Assembly (NCBI RefSeq): GCF_030272615.1
Contig: NC_081409.1
Location: 618,187,255 to 618,251,254, forward strand
Origin: Cryptomeria japonica
Taxonomy: Eukaryota; Streptophyta; Pinopsida; Cupressales; Cupressaceae
Direction: 5' to 3'
DNA: 64,000 nucleotides
Position numbers and translations under genes: made by a program. The first letter of the stretch is position 1, and every line of letters begins with the position of its first letter. Below the pieces are notes generated by a model that was given only the letters and a program-made list of their open reading frames with translations, was not told the origin of the DNA and searched no databases. Of the stretch, positions 11,401-22,523 are shown piece after piece.

Positions 11401-13860
11401 ATAAGGTTCTATGCTTTTTTGCTTGATTGTATATGCCGACCTTACATTTTTTACAAAGAAAAATAAATAGGTCATCAACAACCTATTAACATAGAGGAGT
11501 AGCAACAAATATTAGACAACAAAAAGATTTGAATACATTAGCAAAAAAAAAAAAACCAAGAGAGAACAAGGATTGAGTAAAAAAAATACTTAAATACATA
11601 AATAAATAAATAACTGCAAGAGAGTAAATAGAAACAATATTAAATAGTCCTTAAACTAGAGCTTTGTTCCTTTATTTTCCTCTCTTGATGTCAAGGAAAA
11701 ATTATTTTAGTTCTTTGCACAAATTTTGGAGGACAATTTCTCCTCTTTTCTATAAATATCAATGAATCATTATCAATATAGTCCATAAAATATTAGGTTC
11801 AAGGAGGAGATCATTTAACTATCTTCTCAATAAGAGTCCCCATGTGACATTGGATGACTGAGGATGTTGGCATATACCTATGCATGTCTACCAAGGTTAT
11901 GCACAAGTGAATCAAAATAATTTTCATAACATCTAAATCAACCAACAATGGCATTAGATGAGCGTTTTTATAAATATAAAAGAACCACTCAAGAAAATAA
12001 GTATTACAATAACATGAAGAAGAGGTCTATCAATGGTTAGATGGTATGGAAGAGCTAGATCCTTATACGAAGCTACTATAATAACCTTGTTATTAAATTA
12101 ACAACAACACAAATTCAAGTGACTAATATCAAAGCGCTATTAAGATTGGAAAGGAACAACTTTGTAATAAAGAAGATGAACCCAAGCCTTGTATTAAACC
12201 TATAGGATAATATTCAACAAATGATCCTCAGAGATCAATATAAACTAATATTCAATAAAAACTAGATCAATTTTTTAAAAGTGCTACAATTTGTTATGAA
12301 TAGACTCAAAACAATGATCACACAAGAAACAAAATTGTATTGTCACTATAAACAAGATGTGCTCATATAATATAATAAATTATATAATTATATAATTTAT
12401 CTTTTGAGGTGTCAAATTCTATATGTCATATTTGAATTTTAAGAAAATTTATCAAACATATATATATAAGCAAACAATTACACATATTAATTAAACTAAA
12501 CAAAAAATACAAACTTCTTTTGATTGATAAAGCATGGAAAAGGATTTGAACCAAATTTATTATAGCATAAGACCCATTAAAACACTAATGAGCTATACAG
12601 GCCTCAAAAGTAATCAAAAAGGGAAAAAATAGTAGCAAGCTTAAGCCCAAAATAAATAGAGAATGCTCACACTTTAACAAAATTGGCATGACTATTTATT
12701 CTAATGTTTAATAAAATCCAATTAGAAAATAATAAGAATTAAATAAATCTTTTAAATACATAACATAGATGTCAAAGATTTTTTGTAATTACAATAATTT
12801 AATCTATAGATATATATTATGATAATATATATTACGGTCTTACAAATTTTCTTATGTTTTCATGTTATAATAATGATATATCTTTTAAATTTTGAGTACA
12901 TTTTTCAAAAGTAATCTAAATTTGATAATTATTAATTATATTAGTTTTTTATCATATAAGCATGGAGAGGGCCATGTTCCCATTAATAGAACAACAATTC
13001 AGTACATCAACCCATCAAGAAGCAATTAGCCCAGAAATAGCTAGAAGCAAATAGACAACAAAGACCAGAAACCACCCTTCCACAATTAAAAAAAGACTAG
13101 TTGAACAGGGTCCAATAGTTGTTATAGCAATTGTTAAATGATTTGTCAACATGTAAATTAAAAAATAACCAAATGTTGATCAAAATAGACCTATACTTGA
13201 ACACATAAGAACCTATAAATGTTATATAAAAATACAAATATACATTCATTAACAAGTGAAGTAAATAATTTTTTGTTTAAAATAAAATATCATAACTATA
13301 CACTATAAAGGTGTCATTTAAAAAATAAGATGCTCATTTAATAAAATAAGATACTTGTGCAAGTATTGTTGTAATAGTAAGAATGGTAATAACATATTCC
13401 AAGTTCTTTTTACCTTCTCTAAATTCCTTAGCTCTGGTTTTCAGCTCTTTTTAATTATAATAATTAATAGTTAATGATATATTAAAAAAAATAAAATATG
13501 TAATTTAAATGTGATTCATAATTTTTGTTTATTTTATAATGAAATTAAGTTTTATTAGAAAAAAAAAAAAAGTATTATTTTTCATTATTTATATTTATGT
13601 TAGAAGTTTCAATTCACCAATCTATTATCTTCATTATTTTATTTGTCAAAATTTCAATTTATTATATTGTCAATGACAATTACTATAAATTTATCTCTAT
13701 ATAAAACCTATTTAAAATCAAGAAGACCCAAAATTATAAACAATAAAATTATTTCAATATATCTTTTAAAAAAGAATAATATATTAAAAATAAAAATAAA
13801 AATCAATAAAAATATTAAATTAAGATTTATAAAACTCTAAAAGATAGTTGTGCCCTAATA
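11401..13860. other. AT-rich intergenic DNA, no gene seen
   Basis: A/T-rich throughout, with A runs (11549, 13558) and TA-rich patches (12380-12410, 12800-12830). The open frame 13643-13840 is Ile/Lys/Asn-rich and reflects composition only. Confidence 0.6.
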
Positions 13861-14385
13861 TTGTTGAGTTAAAACTGTGAAGAGAGAGAGAATTAACAAA
13901 ATGAGTGAAGATTGATAAGTAGGGAGATATCGTTCAGATATTATTATAATAATTGCAATGCCTTGGGTATAATCTCTTCTCATACCCAGAGGAAAAAATG
14001 TCTGTTTTTCTCCAATGGTTAATAATTTTAAAATCAGATTTGACGTACCAAAGAAACCTATGAAGACTTCAATGTCCTAACAAACGTATGACCTGCAACA
14101 TCAATGCACTGTGGTCCCAATGCCTTTTCCGTATAGTGTGGTCCAAGTTCCTTTCTATTGACAAGTGGAAGAATTCACTACCATCTGTAATCGAAGCTTT
14201 CTGTCTGCTCACAGTTGTATACCATTTTCAGACCTTGACCTCTTCTGTCGTGCATTCTACTAGTAGAAACTTGCACCTCACAATAACTGCTGTGCTTCTG
14301 ACTTGGTATTTCTCCTCATCAGCACTTATTTTCATGTAAACCTAATCTTTTTGTGTTTTGAAGGCAAAGAGCTGTGAGAGAAACA
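13861..14385 (+). promoter_or_regulatory. Upstream region of the MADS-box gene
   Basis: GC content rises compared with the flanking DNA. A GA run (13880-13892) and a weak TATA-like word in GGGTATAATC (about 13966) are present. I did not find a clean CC(A/T)6GG CArG box. An AG at 14361-14362 directly before GGCAAAGAGC would fit a splice acceptor in the 5' leader. The transcription start cannot be placed by eye. Confidence 0.3.
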
Positions 14386-16683
14386 ATGGGCAGGGGCAAG
14401 ATTGAGATAAAAAAAATTGAAAATACAACAAACAGGCAGGTAACATTTTCCAAGAGAAGATCAGGGCTCTTCAAGAAAGCAAAGGAGATATCAATTTTAT
14501 GTGCAGCAGATGTTGCTGTTATAGTCTTCAATAATACTGGAAGGCTTTTTGATTTTGCAAGCTCAAGGTCAGTCAATTTTTTTTTTAAATGGATCTATAA
14601 AACAACATATATCATCCATGGGTTATTTCTCTTTATATAATTTTTATAGATCATACTAAATCTATAAGATTGTATATATATTGCTATCTAACAGCTCTAA
14701 ATGCTTAAAAAAAATTCAAAGATTTTCTCTCACAGCTCTATATATATTGCTATCTAACAGCTCTAAATGCTTTATATTTACTTTTATATGCTTTTTGACA
14801 TTAAAAAATTCAGATTTTTGAATTTGGATTATTGTTTTTTAAATTTTCTCATCTAACAAAACTAAATGCATAGAACTTCGAATCTTTATTATTCGAGGCC
14901 TTAAAATTATCTACTATTATAAGCTTCATTTCACACAAATCTTGTAACTTGGATTCTCTCACAGATTTTATATACTAGGAATGTTTTCTTAGATATAAAG
15001 GTCAATCTTACCTAAAAGTGATTGTTATTTTAAATTTTTTCCTTCTCTTCAGAATGGAAATCAATGTGTTTACCTTTACATGTTAAGAAGAGTGGAAGAA
15101 ATAGAAATTTTATAGAAAAAAAAATCTAATACACGTCTTCGATTTTCTTATAATATTCAAGATCTGTTTATCTTTTAATAACATTAAAAGTATTGGAAGA
15201 CATAACGAATGCTCCTAACCTAAACGCAATGCTTTATCTTAGTTTTGCTTCTTCACACTCCAAATGGGTATCAAATGCCAGTGTCTACATATAAGAAAAG
15301 GTTGAGGAAATCATACAGAGTTAAACCTATTAAAATAATTTTAATAGACTGAATTTAAAAGATCTATTTTAAAGTGTTCTAAGTTGAAATAAATTATACT
15401 GTACTAGCATGAAAAGAATTTTGGAGAGATACAGGAATGCCTCTGGAGGAATAGCTTGGAACAATGAATATAAGGTGGGCGTCCCCTCAAAACTATTTAT
15501 TTTAAGAACTAAATACAGTATACAGCTTGCTGATTTCTTAGATCATTGTAAATGATTTGGGTTTCAAAGCACACATAACTTATTTCTTATGGGTTTTTTG
15601 TCTGGTCTCAAGCAGCAAATGCTTTCTCAATTTAGAAATCTGAGGGAAGAAAATGAGGAGCTGCGAAAGGAACTGAGGTAGTGTTGTGTGTATAATCTCA
15701 AATTTTTTAGGGTAAATAAAAGGTGTAAGATTAAAGAGACATTGAGTTTCATTCCAATAATCTTCTGTGTAGTTGTGTGACGGGTGAAGATGTGGAGACA
15801 TTTACACCAAAACAATTGGGCTATCTTGAAGAAAATCTTGTGCTTGCAGCAAAGAAAGTTCGAGAGAGAAAGGCAAACATTTTATAAGCACATTAATACG
15901 TGTATATTAGTTCAACAAAAAATATTGTATACTGATCAGTTTTCCTCTTTTACTTGGTGTTTCAAAACAGATAGAAGTCTTAAAATATGAACGCCGAAAG
16001 ACAGAAAGCAAGGTAACATTGACACAAGCATTTAATCTTCTTCTTAAAATAACAGTTATCTATTAACAGCATGAATTTTCCACACTTTATGATGTCGGTA
16101 TGCATTGATCTCTGATTTTGATTCTTAATATTTACTAACATCAATGTTTCAGATATGAAAATAAATAAAATCAGTTTTATCTTATTGATGGATCGTAATA
16201 TATGATCTAAAATCATCAAAAGAAATAAAATCAATTTTATCTTATAAGATCGTGAAATATAATCCAAAACATTGATATTATAAAATAATACAAAATCGAA
16301 TCCAGAAATCTCTACATACTGAGTCTTCTATCTGTGTTTACTTTGATCTTGGTTGTGTACAGGTAATTGGGTTGCAGCAGAAGTGCTCTATTCTCAAGGA
16401 ATGGGTAGGTATTACATACAAATTCATTCATTTGGTTAAAGACTTCAGATTTTTACAGTCAGATGATATCTTCAGTAGAATTACAAAATCAATAATATGA
16501 AAATGATATAAATTCAATCTAAATTTTGTAACACTAATATTTGTCTGTTCTATCTTGTAGCTTACAAATCCGGAAAATGGTAAAGAAAATGATCTAAACG
16601 ATTGTAACTGGGAGGGGCAAACTCTTCCACCTGCATTTCGTGTACAACCAAGCCAGCGGAACCTGCAACGCAGCGGATATTGA
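14386..16683 (+). CDS. MIKC-type MADS-box transcription factor, B-class or B-sister type, seven exons, 205 aa
   Basis: Exons: 14386-14567 (182 bp), 15408-15474 (67), 15616-15677 (62), 15773-15872 (100), 15971-16012 (42), 16363-16404 (42) and 16561-16683 (123 with stop). The frame is continuous and the sizes match the classic MIKC pattern. Residues 1-60 are the DNA-binding MADS domain ([20 protein letters not shown] at the start). Exon 2 supplies the I-domain ([14 protein letters not shown]), exons 3-6 the K-domain coiled coil ([20 protein letters not shown]) for dimer and tetramer formation. The tail [13 protein letters not shown] is the PI-derived motif of B/B-sister proteins. Such proteins act in the nucleus on CArG boxes; B-class members specify male cone identity in gymnosperms (family knowledge). 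Oddities: a GC donor after exon 4, CAAD where most relatives have CDAE or similar, and no paleoAP3 motif after the PI motif. B-class is favoured over B-sister by the 67-bp exon 2, but a tree is needed. Confidence 0.93.
14673..14772. repeat. 34-bp direct repeat in intron 1 of the MADS gene
   Basis: TATATATATTGCTATCTAAC followed by AGCTCTAAATGCTT occurs at 14673-14706 and again, identically, at 14739-14772. The exact identity points to a recent local duplication. Confidence 0.85.
15871..15876 (+). promoter_or_regulatory. Non-canonical GC splice donor after exon 4
   Basis: Exon 4 ends AAAG at 15872 and the intron starts GCAAAC. Only this junction gives the 100-bp exon length typical of MIKC genes and keeps the frame into exon 5 (acceptor AACAG at 15966-15970). 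No GT nearby does both. GC-AG introns are spliced by the major spliceosome and are usually a small minority. Confidence 0.75.
16165..16275. repeat. Imperfect tandem repeat of about 60 bp in intron 5
   Basis: ATAAAATCAGTTTTATCTTA (from 16165) recurs as ATAAAATCAATTTTATCTTA (from 16225) with similar following bases. Each unit also contains an internal inverted repeat (GATAAAA/TTTTATC). Confidence 0.7.
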
Positions 16684-16710
16684 AACCCTAACCCTAGAGA
16701 TTAGGGTTTC
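16682..16710. repeat. Telo-box hairpin at the stop codon of the MADS gene
   Basis: GAAACCCTAA (16682-16691) pairs perfectly with TTAGGGTTTC (16701-16710) across a nine-base loop that itself starts CCCTA. The left arm overlaps the TGA stop at 16681-16683. AAACCCTAA is the plant telo-box word. Confidence 0.85.
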
Positions 16711-18119
16711 TGCTCCACTATCTGTTTCTCTATAGATTTGTAAGTTATTTACCTGCATTTACGATGGTGTTGCTCCATGGACGAAAGCATATATTTTTAT
16801 ACCTTAAATAGATTGCCAGAAAAACTATGAGTAAAAACCCTAAAATCAACAATGTAAAGGTTAATCTAAAAAAATATTGAACTGTTTGATATAAATAATA
16901 GTTTTAAGAGCTTGACAGCGTGTTTTCTTCTCTGTTAAAGCTTACCTGCAATTTATGATCCGACTGATTTATGTTGACTGTATGCGGTTGTTAATACAAT
17001 TTTTTTTCTTCTCAAAAATATCTCATAAATATCGTATCGAAAAGCCTAAAATTCAAGAACATGGTCTGCTTTTGGCTCAATCATACCTGATATTGAAAAT
17101 TATACCTGCTTCAATATTTTGAAGCCCTGCTTTTGGGTATGAATACTGTCCTTTGCCTTTTCTGGAGACTTGTTTACAGTTTCTTCAATTTAATTGCTTG
17201 AAACAAAATACTACAGAAATTGCTTAAAGTTTAGATTCTGCAAACGTGGCATCTAGCGCTCAAATTTGCTCCGCAGAGATAAATTCAAGGCATCAACCAC
17301 TCCTGCACATTATTTTTGAACCAGAAATAAATTTATATTTTAACTCTGCAGAAATTCTATAACTCCCTCCTTAAATCCATGAGGTCATTAGATTCGACAA
17401 GCATAGGTTTCATTTCATCTATTAAAGCTCCCAAGAAGTTATATGCTTCATGTGAACGGTTTTTTTTTCTTTTTTTTATTAATTTTTTTTTTTTGTCTTT
17501 GAAGTGTATATAAAAAGTAGTATTGGTTCCGTTGAGTTACTTTTGAAAATAAAATTATTGATCATTTTCTAAATTGTTATTTATATTTAGCAAAGTTCTT
17601 GTCAAATGTTGGCATTACAATTTTGAAAAAACATGACATTGCTATTAGATTATTCACGAATTTTACTCTTCTTTAAATTGATAAAAAGATAGAATACATT
17701 AGAGAAAACATGTAACACCATTAAGATTTGACATGTATAAAAGATAGAATACATTTTACAAATATTCTAATTATTACTCTTTTTTATTGAAAGTTAAAAT
17801 CAAATTCAATCAACTACTAGTTTGTATATGTGTATACCTAATCTAGACCAATTTCCTCAAAATTATTTGTAGCCTATAATGAAAATTTGAAATCAAAATA
17901 TAGAATTGTTCAAAAATACATATAGATTGTTGCACTTTAATATTTTATTTAAAATTCTTAATAAAATACTTTACACAGAATTTCAAACATATTTAAGTAT
18001 TAATGATATCAAGTTTCCACAATCCATAGAATTATTATAGAAAAACTTTTGGATTAGATTGTGTAGAATTGTTTTACATCAAAACAAAATTCTACACAAT
18101 TTAATTTAGAAGTTTTTCC
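16711..18119. other. 3' flank of the MADS gene, no gene seen
   Basis: This should hold the 3' UTR and polyadenylation site. No textbook AATAAA lies close to the stop; the nearest candidate I noticed is near 17549. It is A/T-rich beyond 17450. Confidence 0.5.
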
Positions 18120-18560
18120 ATAATATTTAAGTATTTTATATAGAAATAGAAATAATATTATAATAAAATTAAATATTTATTTAACATTTTTTTATTTAAA
18201 TTAATATTTATAAAGAATAAAGTAACAATTATAAGAAAAAATAAATTCATATGATATAAGTTTTTACATTTTTTTTATAAACAATTAAGATAAGAGTAAA
18301 TTTAACATTAAAATATAATATGAAAATGTATTATAATATAATATAATAGTATATAATGTTAGAATAATATGATGTATAACATACAATATAGTATAATATA
18401 CTAATATATTAATATGTGATAATAAAAATATTATAATGTAATATGATAATAATATTGAAATAATATATAATTCAGTAATAGTTATTATTATAATATTAAT
18501 GTATAAATATAAAAGTATAATATAATAAATATATAATTTCTTAGTTTTAGTAAAAGAAGG
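18120..18560. repeat. TA-rich low-complexity tract
   Basis: It consists of reshuffled TAATATAATA-type words for about 440 bp with almost no G or C. No fixed repeat unit could be seen. Confidence 0.7.
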
Positions 18561-20269
18561 TCTACTTTTAATTCACATTATATTTGGAAAAATAAAAAGT
18601 TACAAAAATTTTTTAATAGTAGAAAATAAATTATACTTCATGAACAAATCATACTATATAGTTCATAATCTTTTTCATTTTGGTAATTAGCTAAAACATC
18701 TTTTAATAATTTCTTGTGTAAAAAATTGCATCTAAAATTTAATGAAGGTAAAAAAAAATTAATATCCAAGGAAGGGGAGGTCACATCCATCCCTAGGAAA
18801 TCATGAAACTAAGAGATATCAAATGTGTGAGGTATTATTGCAACCAATGATATCTTCTATTCCTCTAACATTAGAGGTGATAGAAAATTTATATTTATGG
18901 GAAATTTTAGAGCACACATGTTTTGGGTGATAATGAAAATGAGTTCAAATATTTATGTTATGAACATGAGAACCAAAATTTTCCAACCTATCCACTAACA
19001 TGTTTTGAATAGATAAAATTAAAGGATGCTTGAACCTTTACAAAAATATCGACATCAAAAACCCTTGAGTAGAAATAGAATAGCCAAGGAAATAGAAACC
19101 AACATGAGCCACCATAGAGGGAGTCCATAGAAATATAGTGACACCCAAAAAACTAGTGGAAGAACAATCACCTATCCAAAACCAAAAATCATTACCCAGA
19201 GTAACCATTGAATTGACTAGCACTAGAAGAATTGAAGGGTTTCGAAAGACATCCCTTAATCTTGGACTAATGAATAACCATGCAAACAACACAAACTAAA
19301 CCACCTCGATAGGTCCATTTTTTGTAGTACCTTTCAAGATCGAATGACTAGAAGGAAAGATCATAGGAGATGAAGTGTTCTAAAAAAATGTTAATTTTTT
19401 ATGGGCATTTTTCAGCCATTTGTCTGAGGACCCACTATGCAAGAAAACATTCAATAAATACCATAAATATTTATAGGTACCCAAGACCCCAGATGCAGTA
19501 GGAACCACACTGAGTTGGGAGTAGCCAAAAAACTCTATACACCAAGAGCCACAAACCCTTCGCTTGATAGAAAAGGTATGAAGACAAGGGAAAATAGGGG
19601 TAGAAACATCATTCTAAGAAACACAAACACTTTCAAAAGAATTGATAAATCACCCTAGGAGAAAGAAGGAAAGTAGAGACTTCTCTGGTTAATCATCCAT
19701 AGGTTAACCAGTCCTTAGCATGCAACCACCTCCAACCCACACTAGAAGGGGAAGACCCAACAAAAATAGGGAAGTTGTCATCCATTGAAAAATGTTTAGA
19801 CCCTAAAGCCCTAGCAACCGCAAGCAACCTCCAAAAGAGAAAAAACCACCATAATAGGAGTTTGCAAAGAGAGGCCTTGAGAAATCACACAAAACTCCCC
19901 AAAAGGTAGAGAGGGTGACACAAACCTAGATTACAAATAGGATCCCTCAAACAAAAAGGATGGAAATAAGCCATAGGAGCCCCTTATGATGGGGAACCCA
20001 CACACTCCCCCGCTCTAACCAAAGACTACCATCACAAGAGGCATAGAGGGAAACCACTCTCAAAAGTGACTTTGCATCAAATCCACACAAGAACCTACCA
20101 AGAGAGGCACAAAGAACAAACCCAATAGTAGGGCACCAACTAAAGGAATACAAAAGGTAGGGAAAAAGGCCCATAAGCCCCCAAGAAGTCCCCACAACTA
20201 TCCAACACCCTCTTCCTTCACACATAACACAAAAGCCACCTAATAAGTGATGACAAATGCATATAATAG
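18561..20269. other. Unrecognised purine-rich stretch, probably repeat DNA
   Basis: From about 18770 the plus strand becomes purine-rich (AAGGGGAGG, AGAAGGAAAG) and GC content rises. Minus-strand frames at 19038-19292 and 19947-20225 are open but Trp/Phe/Leu/Cys-rich, which is what translation of a pyrimidine-rich strand gives. No family motif was found. Confidence 0.4.
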
Positions 20270-20728
20270 GCTTGATGAATGCTTGACTGATTTTTCATCA
20301 CTTATACTTGAATTAATTTTATATTTAAGAGCTCACTTCAATTGTACATAGACCTCTTCAAATGAGGGGGTAGCCTTCTTTTTATACCTAACTGTATATT
20401 AAGTGTTTGATTTTTTTAAACAGGCATATACAAAACCAATTTTCTTGCCCACATGATCTCACCATTGTGGGGTCCTATTTTGGGTCCTAATTGAGAGGTC
20501 TAAGGTAGATAGAAAATTTGGGTCCTAAGCCAGGACCATGGCACTGAGGAGATCGTGGTCCTATCAATTTGGACTCAAAATTGAACAAAGGCCGAGGAAG
20601 GAGTTGAAAATGAAGATTTCAATAAGTTGAGCAAAATCAAAGTAGGTGTAGAGCACTAAAGGTTGAAGCACCAAGGTGAGGCCTAGGTGAGGACAAAATT
20701 ATATGGGGATTCAATTTAGGATGCTACA
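20270..20728 (-). mobile_element. Family-T LTR, 5' part only (copy C)
   Basis: On the minus strand it starts TGTAGCATCCTAAATTG at 20728 and aligns with copies B (24590-25010) and A (44101-44399 and 36300-36548), including the TATA region (TTTATACCTAA at about 20381). The rest of the LTR is missing, cut at about 20270. The family has gypsy-like ends and polypurine tract. Confidence 0.7.
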
Positions 20729-20745
20729 TTATCCCCCACTTTAGT
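20729..20745 (-). promoter_or_regulatory. Polypurine tract of copy C
   Basis: The minus strand reads ACTAAAGTGGGGGATAA directly upstream of the LTR start. This tract primes plus-strand DNA synthesis. The same tract precedes copy B and the plus-strand element at 30499. Confidence 0.75.
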
Positions 20746-22523
20746 GGGAGTAAGAGGCTACACTCATATTACCGGTAAAGTACAAAGTCACCTCAAAAGA
20801 CTTTCATCAAGATACCAAAGAGACAAGAAACACCAAGCTCCCAGGGACTTAGGATCTTATAAATCTGATATCGAGATAAAAGGATTAACACATGAAGAGG
20901 ATGAAAAGAGTATGAGTTTTCTTCACCTAGTAAGGCTTGTTCTTACTATGAGTCATGCTATATTGACAAAAAAATTAAAATAAAAAAATCAATGTAAGAT
21001 TTTACAAAGAAAAAGACTTATTTTGTAAAGTAACCTAAACATTGAATTGAATTGATTACAAATTAGGTACTCTAGCATGTACCAAAAATATCATGGTGTG
21101 TGATCAAAAGCGTACAAACCAAGTCTTGTAGTATATGCACAGAGTGCAATATTGACCAGAGTGTATGCCCCCACATTAAAGTGATTGTGCATGCCTCACT
21201 AGGAGCAATTGCTTTAAGGTAGCATATGTGCACCTAAAAGACAATCACATTGCCATACTAATATGCCCCCAATAAAAAACAAATAAAAGGGAAATGATCA
21301 CAAAACATATAGGAAAAAGCACATAAGGGATCCACTAGCTAGGATTAGTATGCACCTTTGATAAATAATGTATATCAAGATTAATTGTATTGAATTGATC
21401 TCATCCCCCAAAGGTAGTGGAACTACAAACACAATGGAAGGAAAGCACATAAGACAAATAAATGTCTTTTTGGGTCAACATGGAAGAGACCAAAAATAAA
21501 TCTCAACCCCTTGCATCGTCCCCAAGTATACAACACAAAGACACATTTATGAATGATAGCACATCTACAATATAACATTGATATGACATATAAAATAATT
21601 GAAATACAAATAGAAGGATTTCACACCAAATTTTACCTTTTTATTACCTTGCACAAATAGAGTGACAAGGGTCATCCAAAGATAACCTATCATAACATAA
21701 AGATACATCAAGGGGAATATCACATTGGAAGCACATTATGTACAAATAGACACAAATAAGAATCTAAGACATAAATGAATCTAGTCAAGAAAATCATATT
21801 TTCTTCTTATATAGCTTGACACCATTTAGGGATGGTTGACAAGATGCAAGAGGACCATCAACAAGCATAGTCAATAGAGCTACTACAAGTTCCAAACAAG
21901 GATCATGCTCTAATGATGTGTCACTTTGTCTATTACTAAGAGCTAGGATTAATGCTTTTGAAAAATGTGAAGATAATTCATGATTAATCTCAGAAAGCTC
22001 ATACATATCATCAAAATTATTAGGATCAACATTGTTATTATCATCATCCATATCATTATCTAAATTAATCATAATCTAATATTTAACATGAAAAACAATT
22101 GAACCATCCATTTTCTTAAACATTTTTAACTTTGGTATTTTTAGTTGAACTACCTCCCTACAATTAGGTGAAGGTTGGACAATTGAGGCTAGGGTAACAT
22201 TTAGCATCTTTAGAGATGAATTAGTTTGGGAATCAAGTTCACGAGCCTTAGCACATCATCTCCATTGGTAATCTCTCACACAATAATTTCTCTTAGCTTT
22301 AATCAATACTTGTGAAGGTTAAGGATAAATAAACATAGGCTTCTTTCCTTCTCCTTAGAGGAGGAATGCAAGAAACCTCACTAGGTTGAGGGATATAGGC
22401 ATGTGGTGTTAATGAAATTAGGCCTTCACCACTTGGATTGATAAAGACACTAATTTTACTTAGTTCCACCTTAGGTGAAGGAGGAAATTAAATTTGAATC
22501 TAATAAATGAAACATAGAATATA
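20746..22523 (-). mobile_element. Internal region of a minus-strand family-T element, non-autonomous
   Basis: About 1.8 kb lies between LTR copies C and B. Its first 250 bp (20746-20990) match 25020-25250, so both are the 3' end of the same kind of internal region. The only sizeable frame is 21794-22072, an Asp/Asn-rich acidic sequence without a recognisable domain. No gag, reverse transcriptase or integrase motif was seen, so this unit would depend on proteins from elsewhere. Confidence 0.55.

Noticed and set aside
13643-13840. 65-codon Ile/Lys-rich frame
   Set aside because: Explained by AT composition alone.
14374-14385. Upstream in-frame GTG as start of the MADS gene
   Set aside because: It would add four residues before the invariant MGRGKIEIK start; plant genes use the ATG at 14386.
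14319-14576. Minus-strand open frame opposite MADS exon 1
   Set aside because: Shadow of the real exon; no domain.
19947-20225. Trp/Cys-rich membrane-like protein on the minus strand
   Set aside because: Translation of a pyrimidine-rich strand gives such residues; there is no start context, motif or continuation.
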